From Burkholderiaceae bacterium (lineage in GTDB: Bacteria > Pseudomonadota > Gammaproteobacteria > Burkholderiales > Burkholderiaceae_E), in the NCBI GenBank assembly GCA_023954135.1, contig JAMLIN010000002.1, positions 124,001-188,000 of the forward strand: a stretch of 64,000 bases of DNA, written 5' to 3'. Below, piece after piece: positions 8,367 through 17,250 of the stretch. The notes beneath the pieces are model-generated. The model worked only from the letters and a program-made list of their open reading frames with translations, did no database searches and was not told where the DNA came from. The position numbers and the translations under genes were made by a program. How positions within the stretch are numbered: position 1 is the first letter of the stretch; each line of letters opens with the position of its first letter.

Positions 8367-9469
8367 TGACGCGACGAACCCTGCCTTTCGTCGCGGCGAC
8401 CTGGATCCGCCTGTCGTGCGCGCTGTCGCTCGGCTTTGCGCAGGCTGTGGCGCTCGCCGGGCAGGCCGCGCCGTGGGCGGAGCTGGGCCGGGTCGCGACT
8501 CCCGACGAGGTCCGCGCCTGGGACATCGATGTGCGGGCCGATTTCAAGGGATTGCCCGCCGGCTCGGGGTCGGCCGAGGACGGAATGGAGGTATGGGAAG
8601 CGCAATGCGCGAGCTGCCACGGAGTATTCGGCGAATCGAACGAGGTCTTCACTCCGATCGTCGGCGGCACGACCGATGCGGACATCGCGCGCGGACGGGT
8701 CGCGTCTCTCTCGGACGGCTCGCAGCCGCAGCGTACCTCCCTCATGAAGCTCTCCCGGATCTCGGCGCTGTGGGACTACATCAATCGCGCGATGCCCTGG
8801 AACGCCCCGAAATCGCTCTCGGTCGACGAGGTCTACGCGGTGGTGGCCTACATCCTGAACCTGGGCGGGATCGTGGATGACGATTTCGTCCTGTCGGACC
8901 GGAACATCGCCGAGGTCCAGGCGCGCCTGCCCAATCGCGACGGCACCGTCCTCCACCGCGGCATGTGGGACGTCGCGGGCAAGCCCGACGTGCAGGGCGA
9001 GGACTGCATGCGTGACTGCAGCACGACGATGGATGTGCATTCGATGCTGCCGTCCCATGCCCGTGATGCCCATGGCAATCTCGCGCTGCAGAACCGGACG
9101 GTCGGGCCGGTAAGAGGGGTCGACACGACCCGCGACCCGCCCGATACGCTCGAGCAGACGCGAACCATGGCCATGGCGGCCGCCGGTGCAGGCGAGGTGG
9201 TGGACGAAGCAGGCCCTTCGCCCGCAAGGATCGCGCAGGCGCACAACTGCATGGCCTGTCACGCGATCGACGGGGCCCTCGTAGGCCCGGCGTTCAAGGC
9301 GGTCGCGAGCAGGTACGCCGGCTCCGCGGACGCCGCCGCCAGGCTCGCGAAATCGGTCAAGGAGGGTTCGCAAGGGATCTGGGGCGCGGTACCGATGCCG
9401 CCCAATGCAGGTCTGGCCGAGGAGGATGTCCGGGCGGTCGTGCAATGGATCCTGGACGGAGCGCCCTGA
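8366..9469 (+). CDS. soxD: Sulfane dehydrogenase diheme cytochrome c subunit SoxD
   Basis: Electron-accepting partner of SoxC, 367 residues, with a signal peptide and two c-type heme sites: CASCH at 81-85 and CMACH at 295-299. The N-terminal half contains the SoxD-type segment running from the first heme to an alpha-helical VYAVVAYILNLGG. The start overlaps the soxC stop by one base (TGATG), consistent with translational coupling and 1:1 stoichiometry. The linker between the heme domains includes a CMRDC pair that could be a disulfide. Confidence 0.94.
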   Translation: MTRRTLPFVAATWIRLSCALSLGFAQAVALAGQAAPWAELGRVATPDEVRAWDIDVRADFKGLPAGSGSAEDGMEVWEAQCASCHGVFGESNEVFTPIVGGTTDADIARGRVASLSDGSQPQRTSLMKLSRISALWDYINRAMPWNAPKSLSVDEVYAVVAYILNLGGIVDDDFVLSDRNIAEVQARLPNRDGTVLHRGMWDVAGKPDVQGEDCMRDCSTTMDVHSMLPSHARDAHGNLALQNRTVGPVRGVDTTRDPPDTLEQTRTMAMAAAGAGEVVDEAGPSPARIAQAHNCMACHAIDGALVGPAFKAVASRYAGSADAAARLAKSVKEGSQGIWGAVPMPPNAGLAEEDVRAVVQWILDGAP

Positions 9470-9615
9470 AAGTGCGGAATGCGGGCGTCCCGACGCGGGA
9501 GCGTCCGCGCGAGGCCGCGGGTTTTGCCTTACGATACTTTCTCAACCTGCCGGCCAGTCGGGCCGGCGCGGATGCAGGCCCGGGGGCATTGCATCCGGAA
9601 TTCCGAGGAGGCTAC

Positions 9616-10080
9616 ATGAACCAGACCAGACGCACCGCACTGCAGGTGGCCGGTGGGGTCAGCGCCTATGCGGCGCTGGTGTCGATCGGCCTGTTACGGC
9701 CCGGCCAGGCCAACGCCGAGGAGATCGCGGCTGCGTTCAAGACGCAGGGCATCGCCGAGACCCTGAAGGCGCTCGGCGCAGAAGGGGCCGTCGAGTCCGC
9801 CGACGTGCTGATCAACGCGCCCGACATCGCCGAGAACGGCGCGGTCGTCCCGGTCGGCGTCGGCAGCAAGCTGCCCAATACCGAGATGCTGGCACTGCTC
9901 GTCGAGAAGAACCCCAATGCGCTTGCCGGCACTTACGAGGTGGCGGGGATCGCGCCGCAGGTGAACATGCGCATCAAGATGGGCCAGAGCTCCGATGTCG
10001 TTGCCGTCGTCAAGGCCGACGGCAAGTACTACATGGCCCGCAAGGAGATCAAGGTCACCCTCGGCGGATGCGGCGGCTGA
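9616..10080 (+). CDS. soxY: Sulfur-carrier protein SoxY
   Basis: Substrate-carrying subunit of the SoxYZ complex, 154 residues. The C-terminus is the diagnostic GGCGG swinging arm, whose cysteine carries the thiosulfate-derived sulfur. A long signal peptide (RRTALQVAGGV) has the twin-arginine look expected for SoxY, which exports SoxZ with it. The ATG at 9616 has a GAGGAG site 5 bp upstream; the longer open frame is not needed. A TACGAT box at 9530-9535 in the 146-bp gap after soxD may give soxYZ extra transcription, fitting the large amounts of carrier required. Confidence 0.96.
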   Translation: MNQTRRTALQVAGGVSAYAALVSIGLLRPGQANAEEIAAAFKTQGIAETLKALGAEGAVESADVLINAPDIAENGAVVPVGVGSKLPNTEMLALLVEKNPNALAGTYEVAGIAPQVNMRIKMGQSSDVVAVVKADGKYYMARKEIKVTLGGCGG

Positions 10081-10119
10081 CGGTCGGCCGCGACCATCGA
10101 CACAGAGAGAGGAATACTC

Positions 10120-10431
10120 ATGGCAGATCCGATGAAGATTCGCGCCAAGCTCAGCGGTGACGTCGCCGACGTCCGCGTGCTGATGGCGCACGAGATGGAA
10201 ACCGGCCAGCGCAAGGACTCGGCAGGCAACGTGATTCCGGCCTGGTACATCAGCAAGGTGACGGCCGAGCTCAACGGCAAACCGGTGATGAAGGCGAACT
10301 GGGGGCCGGCGATCGCGAAGAATCCGTACATGCAGTTCCAGGTGCCGGGAGCGAAGGCCGGCGACAAGATCGCGGTCACCTGGGTCGACAACAAGGGCGA
10401 CACTCGCACCGACGAGGCCGTCATCAACTGA
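10120..10431 (+). CDS. soxZ: Sulfur-carrier partner SoxZ
   Basis: Immunoglobulin-like partner of SoxY, 103 residues, without its own signal peptide, consistent with piggy-back export on the SoxY Tat signal. Motifs typical of the family include MKIRAKLSGDVADV at the N-terminus, VLMAHEMETGQRKD and the C-terminal AVTWVDNKGDTRTDEA. GAGAGAGGA precedes the ATG. It lies 39 bp after soxY. Confidence 0.95.
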   Translation: MADPMKIRAKLSGDVADVRVLMAHEMETGQRKDSAGNVIPAWYISKVTAELNGKPVMKANWGPAIAKNPYMQFQVPGAKAGDKIAVTWVDNKGDTRTDEAVIN

Positions 10432-10542
10432 TTCGCGACGGTCGGATCGCCCCGGCGCCGCGCGGCCCGGGGGATCGGAGCAAACGCGAACGGCGGTGCG
10501 CCCGGACGGGCGCAACAGAACGATCTTGGGGGAGACGATGAC

Positions 10543-11367
10543 ATGCGACATGCGAGACTGATCGCGATGGCGATCTGCGGTGCGTTGTCCCTGGGCTGGG
10601 GCCAGGGCGCGTTCGCCCAGAGTGCGGAAGACATCAAGAAGGGGATCGACCAGTACCGGGAGATGCTCCAGGACGGCAACCCGGCCGACCTCACGGTTGC
10701 CAAGGGCGAGGGCCTCTGGAAGAAGAAGCAGGGCCCGCACGATGCTTCGCTCGAGCAATGCGACCTCGGCAAGGGCCCGGGCGTGGTGGCGGGCGCCTAT
10801 GCGGAGCTGCCGCGATACTTCGCGGACACCGGCCGCGTCATGGACGCGGAATCGCGCATCGTGCATTGCATCGCCGTCCTGCAGGGGCGCGATGCCACCG
10901 CCCTCGCGGCCAAGCCGTTCTCGGGAGGCGGCCAGCCCCAGACGGAGCTCGAATCGCTCGTCGCGTATATCGTGGACGAATCGCGCGGCGTGCCGGTGAA
11001 CCTGCCGCAGCAGCATCCCGAGGAGATCGCGTCCTACCAGCGCGGCGAGAAGGCCTTCTTCTATCGCGCCGGCCCGTACGACTTCGCCTGCGCCTCCTGC
11101 CACAGTGTCGACGACCAGCGCATCCGGCTGCAGGAGCTGCCGAACCTCACCGAGGCCGAGTCGGCGCAGCGCGCGTTCACTACCTGGCCGGCGTACCGGG
11201 TGTCGCAGGGGGCGATGCGCACCATGCAGTGGCGCATGTACGACTGCTTCCGCCAGCAGCGGTTCCCCGAGATGATCTATGGCTCGCAGGTGTCGATCGA
11301 CCTGATCACCTTCCTGGGCGTCAAGGCCAAGGGGGCGCCGATGGACTCCCCGGCGATCAAGCGTTAA
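10543..11367 (+). CDS. soxA: Cytochrome c subunit SoxA, monoheme type
   Basis: Catalytic subunit of SoxAX, which attaches thiosulfate to the SoxY cysteine. It has 274 residues and a clear signal peptide cleaved near AFAQ. Only one heme site is present, CASCH at 183-187. The position of the other heme of diheme SoxA is replaced by isolated cysteines C73 and C109, as in type II SoxAX such as that of Starkeya. C235 (MYDCFRQQRFP) is the expected active-site heme ligand that becomes persulfidated. GGGGAGACGATGAC gives the start. It is separated from soxX by 11 bp. Confidence 0.93.
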   Translation: MRHARLIAMAICGALSLGWGQGAFAQSAEDIKKGIDQYREMLQDGNPADLTVAKGEGLWKKKQGPHDASLEQCDLGKGPGVVAGAYAELPRYFADTGRVMDAESRIVHCIAVLQGRDATALAAKPFSGGGQPQTELESLVAYIVDESRGVPVNLPQQHPEEIASYQRGEKAFFYRAGPYDFACASCHSVDDQRIRLQELPNLTEAESAQRAFTTWPAYRVSQGAMRTMQWRMYDCFRQQRFPEMIYGSQVSIDLITFLGVKAKGAPMDSPAIKR

Positions 11368-11378
11368 GGAGCGGGCAG

Positions 11379-12002
11379 ATGAAGACGAACATCAGACTGT
11401 TGGCCGCCGCGATGATCGGCGCCGGATCGATGATCGCCCAGCCCGCGCTCGCGGCGGGCAGCAGCGATGCCGAGGTCGCCGCGGCGATCAAGGGCTCGTT
11501 CAAGGAGCGGGGTCAGGCGAAGCTCGACCGGCTCGAGCAGACCGACCTGCAGCGCGAATGCTCTTCCTACAAGGGGAAAGAGCTGCCGCTCGCGGTCAGC
11601 GATCGGATCCAGAAGAAGGCGCTCGCCGAGGTCAGGTATCCGGCCGACGGCAAGTTCCTCGGCGACTGGCAGAAGGGCGAGAGGATCGCGCAGTCCGGCC
11701 GCGGTTTCCAGTACAACGACAAGCCGGGCTCGACTGCGGGCGGCAACTGCTACGCCTGCCATCAACTTGCCGCCCACGAGGTGTCCTTCGGGAACATCGG
11801 CCCGAGCCTGCACAACTACGGCAAGCTGCGCGGGTATTCGCCCGAGGTCGTCAAGTACACCTGGGCCCGCATCTGGAACCCGCACTCGTTCAAGGCATGC
11901 AACCAGATGCCGCGATTCGGCGAGGCTGGCATCCTGACCGAGGAGCAGTTGAAGGACGTGATGGCGCTGCTGCTCGATCCGGAGTCGCCGGTCAACAAGT
12001 AG
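11379..12002 (+). CDS. soxX: Cytochrome c subunit SoxX
   Basis: Monoheme electron-transfer partner of SoxA, 207 residues. Signal peptide to about residue 25 (QPALAAG), heme site CYACH at 124-128, and a methionine axial ligand in KACNQMPRFG. The N-terminal extension before the heme domain (residues 30-110) is longer than in the shortest SoxX proteins and fits the type II form, which pairs with a monoheme SoxA. AAGGAGCGGG precedes the ATG. Confidence 0.93.
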   Translation: MKTNIRLLAAAMIGAGSMIAQPALAAGSSDAEVAAAIKGSFKERGQAKLDRLEQTDLQRECSSYKGKELPLAVSDRIQKKALAEVRYPADGKFLGDWQKGERIAQSGRGFQYNDKPGSTAGGNCYACHQLAAHEVSFGNIGPSLHNYGKLRGYSPEVVKYTWARIWNPHSFKACNQMPRFGEAGILTEEQLKDVMALLLDPESPVNK

Positions 12003-12038
12003 GAGCGGGCGGCCGGTGGTCATGCCCGGTGCTGGCCG

Positions 12039-13772
12039 GTGCAAGCGGAGTCGACATTGAGCGGACTGGCGAGAAGAGAGTTCCTGTGGATGCTGGCGGC
12101 CGGCGCGGCCGCCGGCATGCCGCTGGCGACGCGGGCCTCCGACGAGTCGGCCGGGCGGACGATGTACGAGCTGCCGCGATTCGGCAATGTCAGCCTGCTG
12201 CATTTCACTGATTGCCACGCCCAGCTGCTCCCGGTCCACTATCGCGAGCCGAGCGCGAACCTGGGCCTCGGCGACGCCATGGGGCGGCCGCCTCATCTCG
12301 TGGGCGAGCACCTGCTGCGGCACTTCGGCCTGCGCCCCGGTTCGGCGCGCGCCCATGCGTTCACCCATCTCGATTTCGAGGAGGCGGCGCGCCGCTATGG
12401 CAAGGTCGGCGGTTTCGCCCATCTCGCCACGCTGGTCGGGATGCTGAGGGCGAACCGGCCCGGTGCGCTCCTGCTCGATGGCGGCGATACGTGGCAGGGT
12501 TCGGCGACCGCGCTGTGGACGAAGGGCCAGGACATGGTCGAGGCCTGTCGCCAGATCGGCGTCGACATGATGACCGCGCACTGGGAGTTCACCTATGGCA
12601 TGGAGCGGGTGCGCGAGATCGTCGAGCGCGAGCTCGCCGGGCGCATCGAGTTCCTCGCGCAGAACGTCCGCACCATCGACTTCGAGGATCCGGTGTTCGA
12701 TGCCTACCGGATTCGCGAGATCAACGGGGTGCCGGTGGCGGTGATCGGGCAGGCATTCCCGTATACGCCGATCGCCAATCCCCGTTACATGGTCGCCGAC
12801 TGGAGCTTCGGGATCCGGGACGCCGAGATGCAGGCGGTCGTCGACGAAGCGCGCGGCAAGGGGGCGCAGGTCGTCATCGTGCTCTCGCACAACGGCATGG
12901 ATGTCGACCTCAAGATGGCTTCGCGGGTGCGCGGCATCGACGCGATCCTCGGAGGCCACACTCACGATGGCGTGCCGCAGCCGGTGGTGGTCGCCAATCC
13001 GGGAGGCCGGACCCTGGTCACCAACGCCGGTTCGAACGGCAAGTTTCTCGGCGTGCTCGATCTCGATGTCCGTGGCGGCAGGATCGCCGATTACCGCTAC
13101 CGGCTCCTGCCGGTGTTCTCGAATCTGCTGCCCGCCGACCCGGACATGAGCGCCCTGATCGAGCGGGTGCGGGCACCCTATCGGGACCGGCTCGGGGAGG
13201 AGCTCGCCGTATCGGAGGCGCTGCTCTATCGCCGCGGGAATTTCAACGGCAGCTTCGACCAGCTGATCCTCGATGCCCTGATGGAGGTGAAGGACGCCGA
13301 GATCGCGTTCTCGCCGGGATTTCGCTGGGGCACCACCTTGCTGCCGGGCGAGTCGATCACGCGCGAGCACCTGATGGACCAGACCGCGATCACGTATCCG
13401 TACAGCACCCTGACCGAGATGAAGGGTTCGTTCATCAAGACCGTGCTCGAGGACGTCGCCGACAACCTCTTCAATCCCGACCCCTACTACCAGCAGGGCG
13501 GGGACATGGTGCGCGTCGGGGGCTTGAGCTATACCTGCCGGCCCACCGAGGCGATGGGCAAGCGGATCGACGACATGCGCATCGGCGGCGTGCCGATCGA
13601 GGCCGACAAGACCTACCGGGTGGCGGGCTGGGCGCCGGTGGCCGAAGGGGCGAGCGGAGAGCCCGTCTGGGAGGTCGTCGAGAAATGGTTGCGCTCCCAT
13701 CGACGGGTGGGCTCCCGCCAGCTGAATCTGCCGACGCTGCTGGGCGTCGACGGCAATCCGGGCATGGCCTGA
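12039..13772 (+). CDS. soxB: Thiosulfohydrolase SoxB
   Basis: Dimanganese hydrolase of the 5'-nucleotidase/metallophosphoesterase superfamily that releases sulfate from SoxY-bound S-sulfonate. Metal ligands are visible in HFTDCHAQ (residues 56-63), GGDTWQGS, SHNGMDVDL and GGHTHDG. The signal is Tat-like (ARREFLWMLAAGAAAGM). The given start is a GTG. A TTG at 12057, 6 bp after GCGGAG, would shorten it by six residues and has the better ribosome site. It closes the catalytic sox genes, so SoxXA, YZ, B and CD are all encoded together. Confidence 0.95.
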   Translation: MQAESTLSGLARREFLWMLAAGAAAGMPLATRASDESAGRTMYELPRFGNVSLLHFTDCHAQLLPVHYREPSANLGLGDAMGRPPHLVGEHLLRHFGLRPGSARAHAFTHLDFEEAARRYGKVGGFAHLATLVGMLRANRPGALLLDGGDTWQGSATALWTKGQDMVEACRQIGVDMMTAHWEFTYGMERVREIVERELAGRIEFLAQNVRTIDFEDPVFDAYRIREINGVPVAVIGQAFPYTPIANPRYMVADWSFGIRDAEMQAVVDEARGKGAQVVIVLSHNGMDVDLKMASRVRGIDAILGGHTHDGVPQPVVVANPGGRTLVTNAGSNGKFLGVLDLDVRGGRIADYRYRLLPVFSNLLPADPDMSALIERVRAPYRDRLGEELAVSEALLYRRGNFNGSFDQLILDALMEVKDAEIAFSPGFRWGTTLLPGESITREHLMDQTAITYPYSTLTEMKGSFIKTVLEDVADNLFNPDPYYQQGGDMVRVGGLSYTCRPTEAMGKRIDDMRIGGVPIEADKTYRVAGWAPVAEGASGEPVWEVVEKWLRSHRRVGSRQLNLPTLLGVDGNPGMA

Positions 13773-13785
13773 AGGAGGTGCGAAG

Positions 13786-14304
13786 ATGATGCGACGAGCG
13801 ACGATGCTGCACATGCTCGCGACCTGTGCCGGGCTCGTGCTTGCTGGCGCGGCGCAGGCGGCCGATCCGCCGGTGCTCTCGACGAGCCGGCAGCTGACGC
13901 TCGAGGCGGCCAGGATCGCCGCCGATGCCGCGCTGGCCGCCTGCCGCGACGAGGGCGCGACCGTGGCCGTCGCGGTGCTCGAGCGATCGGGCCTGCCCCT
14001 GGTCATGCTGCGCGATCCGCTCGCCGGGATGCACACGCCCGATACCGCGATCGCCAAGGCGCGAACCGCGATCAGCTTCAAGAGCTCGACCATCGAGCTG
14101 CTCCGGGCGACCGGGCCCGATACGCCGAACGGCGCGATCCGGCATCTGCCGGGCGTCGTGGTCCTGGGTGGCGGCCTGCTGGTGGAGGCCGCCGGCAGCA
14201 TCGTCGGCGGCATCGGGGTGTCGGGCGCGCCGAGCGGGCAACTCGACGAGGACTGCGCGCGCAAGGGCATCGACGCCATCGCCGACATGCTCGAGTTCGG
14301 CTGA
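13786..14304 (+). CDS. GlcG/HbpS-type heme-binding-like protein at the end of the sox operon
   Basis: Exported 172-residue protein. A signal peptide (to AAQAADPP) precedes a single GlcG/HbpS (DUF336) domain with the family's RIAADAALAACR, AVAVLERSGLPLVMLRD and IVGGIGVSGAPSGQLDEDCARKG. It starts 13 bp after soxB with a perfect AAGGAGG site, so it belongs to the operon. Relatives bind heme or act as chaperones for oxidative stress, but no role in sulfur oxidation is established to my knowledge. A heme-buffering or redox-sensing function alongside the Sox cytochromes is a guess. Confidence 0.85.
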   Translation: MMRRATMLHMLATCAGLVLAGAAQAADPPVLSTSRQLTLEAARIAADAALAACRDEGATVAVAVLERSGLPLVMLRDPLAGMHTPDTAIAKARTAISFKSSTIELLRATGPDTPNGAIRHLPGVVVLGGGLLVEAAGSIVGGIGVSGAPSGQLDEDCARKGIDAIADMLEFG

Positions 14305-14319
14305 GGCCCGGCCGCGATC

Positions 14320-15321
14320 GTGATGCCGATGGTCCTGCGCCATGGGTCGGCGAAGGTTCTGGGCTGCCTGGCGGCACTGGTGCTGGCCTGGCTCGTCTGC
14401 GGCCCGGCGGCGGCCGGCGAGGAGTTCGAGGCGATCGGCGTGGCGGTGGACCCGATCCGCGTCACCGACCGCGTCTACTACGTGCGCGGCCAGTCCGGCA
14501 TGGTCTCGAGCGAGAACGAGGGCTTCAACTCGAACGCCGGCTTCGTGATCACCGACGATGGCGTGGTCGTCTTCGATGCGCTCGGCACGCCGGCTCTCGG
14601 CGCGGCGCTGCTCGAGCGGATCCGGGGGATCACCGACCAGCCGGTGCGCCGGGTGATCGTCAGCCACTATCACGCCGACCACTTCTACGGCGTGCAGGCG
14701 TTCAAGGCGGCGGGTGCCGAGATCTGGGCTCACGAGAAGGTTCGCGATTATCTCGCCACCGAGGCGCCGGCCGCCCGCCTTGCCGAACGTCGCCAGTCGC
14801 TCTGGCCCTGGGTCAACGAGAAGTCGCGCGTGATCGCGCCCGATCGATATCTGTCCGGAACGACCCGCTTCGAGCTCGGCGGCATCGACTTCACCATCCT
14901 TTCGGCGGGCCCGGCGCATACCCCGGAGGACATCATGCTGCTGGTCGAGCAGGAGTCGGTGCTCTTCGCCGGGGACCTCATGTTCGCCGGCCGGGTTCCT
15001 TACGTAGGCGACGCCGACTCGCGGGCCTGGCTGGCGGCACTCGATCGACTCGCCGAGATGGCGCCGCGCCACGTCGTCGTCGGGCATGGCCCCCATTCGG
15101 ACGACGCTGCTGCCGACATCGATCTCACCCGCAGCTACCTGCGCTTCCTGCGCAAGGCGATGGGGGCCGCCGTCGAGGATCTCGAAACCTTCGACGAGGT
15201 CTACGAGCGCACCGACTGGTCCGCCTTCTCCCATCTGCCCGCCTTCGAGGCCGCGAACCGCGGCAATGCCTACAACACCTATCTGCTGATGCAGCGCGAG
15301 GCGCTGCAGTCCGGCAACTGA
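14320..15321 (+). CDS. Exported metallo-beta-lactamase-fold hydrolase (SoxH-like)
   Basis: 333 residues with a signal segment (GCLAALVLAWLVCGPAAAG). The MBL zinc motif HYHADH and later ligands (AHTPED, FAGDLMF, VVGHG) are complete, so it should be an active binuclear metal hydrolase in the periplasm. SoxH of Paracoccus is an MBL-fold protein at the end of its sox cluster, and homologues also occur in quinoprotein relay systems. SoxH is not essential for thiosulfate oxidation there, and its substrate is unknown. The start codon is the first of GTG-ATG; ATG 14323 or 14329 would be equivalent. Confidence 0.85.
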   Translation: MMPMVLRHGSAKVLGCLAALVLAWLVCGPAAAGEEFEAIGVAVDPIRVTDRVYYVRGQSGMVSSENEGFNSNAGFVITDDGVVVFDALGTPALGAALLERIRGITDQPVRRVIVSHYHADHFYGVQAFKAAGAEIWAHEKVRDYLATEAPAARLAERRQSLWPWVNEKSRVIAPDRYLSGTTRFELGGIDFTILSAGPAHTPEDIMLLVEQESVLFAGDLMFAGRVPYVGDADSRAWLAALDRLAEMAPRHVVVGHGPHSDDAAADIDLTRSYLRFLRKAMGAAVEDLETFDEVYERTDWSAFSHLPAFEAANRGNAYNTYLLMQREALQSGN

Positions 15322-15465
15322 ACCACACCGGGCAGATCGCACCGACGAGATCGCGGACATCGCGGGCACGCGACTTGCGCCCCGGTCATTGACCGCGTGG
15401 GCCATCCCGGCCCGCCTCGTGAATGACGTCGTCCAGCCCGACTGGAAAAGGAGCCCGATCCCCAG

Positions 15466-17250
15466 GTGTGCGGAATTGCCGGTGAATTCAACTTCGACGG
15501 CCGTCCGGCCGATCCCGCGGCGCTCGCCGCGATGTCCCGCGCGCTCGAGCCGCGCGGCCCCGATGCCGGCGGCATCGTCGTGCGCGGCCCTTGCGGGCTC
15601 GCCCATCGGCGCCTCTCGATCATCGACCTGTCCGAGCGATCGCGCCAGCCGATGGAGGATCCGGCGCTGGGCCTGAGCGTCGTATTCAATGGCTGCATCT
15701 ACAACTATCGCGAGCTGCGCGAGATCCTGCAGGAGGCCGGCTACCGGTTCTTCTCGGATGGCGATTCCGAGGTCATCCTCAAGGCCTTCGCTCACTGGGG
15801 GCCGTCCTGCGTCGAACGGATGCACGGCATGTTCGCCTTCGCGATCCATGAGCGCGATACCAACCGCCTGACCCTGGCGCGCGACCGCTTCGGCATCAAG
15901 CCGCTCTATGTGGCGCGCCGGGGCGCATGCCTGCGATTCGCCTCTACGTTGCCGGCGCTGCTCGCCGCCGGTGGGGTCGATACCCGCATCGACCGGGTCG
16001 CGCTGCACCACTACATGAGCTTCCATTCGGTGGTGCCGGCGCCGCGCACCATTCTCGAAGGCGTGCGCAAGCTGCCGCCCGCCACGGTGAGAATCCATGA
16101 ATCCGACGGCACCGAGCGCGACACCCGCTACTGGGCGCCGGTGTTCGAGCGTTCGCCCGGCGACGAGGCAAGGCCCGCCTCCGAGTGGGCCGACGCGGTG
16201 CTGGCGGCCCTGCGTCTTGCGGTCGAGCGTCGCCAGGTGGCCGATGTGCCGGTCGGGGTCCTGCTCTCGGGAGGAGTCGATTCGAGCGTCATCGTCGCGC
16301 TGCTCGCGCAGGGCGGCCAGTCCGACCTCGCGACCTTCTCGATCGGCTTCGAAGCGGCCAATGGGGAGCAGGGCGATGAGTTCCGGTACTCGGACCTCAT
16401 AGCGGAACGGTTCGCGACCGACCATCACCGTATCCGGGTTCCATCGGGCGATCTGCTCGGCGCCCTGCCGTCGATGATCGAGGCGCAGTCCGAACCGATG
16501 GTGTCCTACGACAACATCGGCTTCTACCTGCTATCACAGAAGGTTTCGCGCCACGTGAAGGTGGTGCAGTCGGGGCAGGGCGCGGACGAGGTGTTCGGCG
16601 GCTACCACTGGTATCCGCCCCTGCTGGGTTCCGCCGAGCCGGTGGCCGACTATGCGCGCGCCTTCTTCGATCGCAGCCATGTGCAACTCGCCGGGCAGCT
16701 CCAGCCGGACTGGCTGGCTGCGCGCGACGAATCCCTCGATTTCGTCACCGCCCATTTCGCCAGGGCGGGGGCGACCGACGGCGTCGACAAGGCGCTGCGG
16801 CTCGACTCGACGGTCATGCTCGTCGATGATCCGGTCAAGCGGGTCGACAACATGACCATGGCCTGGGGGCTCGAGGCCCGCGTGCCCTTCCTCGACCACG
16901 AGCTGGTCGAGCTCGCCGCGCGGATTCCGCCGCGGCACAAGCTGCGCGAAGGCGGCAAGGGCGTGCTCAAGGACGTCGCGCGCCGCCTCGTGCCGCACGA
17001 GGTCATCGACCGCAGGAAGGGCTACTTCCCGGTGCCGGCGCTGAAGTACCTCCAGGGGCCTTATCTCGCAATGGCGCGCGATGCGCTGCAGACGAGCGCG
17101 GCGCGCGAGCGAGGCCTGTTCCGGCCGGACTGGCTCGAGCGCCTGTTCGCCGATCCGGCCGCCCACATCACGCCCCTGCGGGGCTCCGAGCTCTGGCAGG
17201 CGGCCCTGCTCGAGCTGTGGCTGCAACGGCACGGCATCGGAGGAGGCTGA
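15466..17250 (+). CDS. N-acetylglutaminylglutamine amidotransferase (AsnB-like)
   Basis: Class II amidotransferase of 594 residues. The N-terminal Ntn glutaminase begins MCGIAGEF, with the nucleophile Cys2 exposed after Met removal. The C-terminal asparagine-synthetase-like ATP-pyrophosphatase domain has the PP-loop LLSGGVDSSV. The next two genes identify it as the amidating enzyme of the NAGGN osmolyte pathway (AsnO in Sinorhizobium), which converts a glutamine alpha-carboxylate to the amide. The start is a GTG with AAAGGAG upstream. It overlaps the next ATG by one base (TGATG). This trio is known from osmotically stressed alphaproteobacteria and pseudomonads. Confidence 0.93.
   Translation: MCGIAGEFNFDGRPADPAALAAMSRALEPRGPDAGGIVVRGPCGLAHRRLSIIDLSERSRQPMEDPALGLSVVFNGCIYNYRELREILQEAGYRFFSDGDSEVILKAFAHWGPSCVERMHGMFAFAIHERDTNRLTLARDRFGIKPLYVARRGACLRFASTLPALLAAGGVDTRIDRVALHHYMSFHSVVPAPRTILEGVRKLPPATVRIHESDGTERDTRYWAPVFERSPGDEARPASEWADAVLAALRLAVERRQVADVPVGVLLSGGVDSSVIVALLAQGGQSDLATFSIGFEAANGEQGDEFRYSDLIAERFATDHHRIRVPSGDLLGALPSMIEAQSEPMVSYDNIGFYLLSQKVSRHVKVVQSGQGADEVFGGYHWYPPLLGSAEPVADYARAFFDRSHVQLAGQLQPDWLAARDESLDFVTAHFARAGATDGVDKALRLDSTVMLVDDPVKRVDNMTMAWGLEARVPFLDHELVELAARIPPRHKLREGGKGVLKDVARRLVPHEVIDRRKGYFPVPALKYLQGPYLAMARDALQTSAARERGLFRPDWLERLFADPAAHITPLRGSELWQAALLELWLQRHGIGGG

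Noticed and set aside
11364-14465. Antisense frame of about 1000 codons opposite soxX-soxB
   Set aside because: Composition is that of a GC-skew shadow frame, with no recognisable domain, and both strands cannot code here given the clear Sox proteins.
13471-16428. Antisense frame of 985 codons opposite soxB, the MBL gene and the amidotransferase
   Set aside because: It spans three unrelated genuine genes and lacks any domain pattern.
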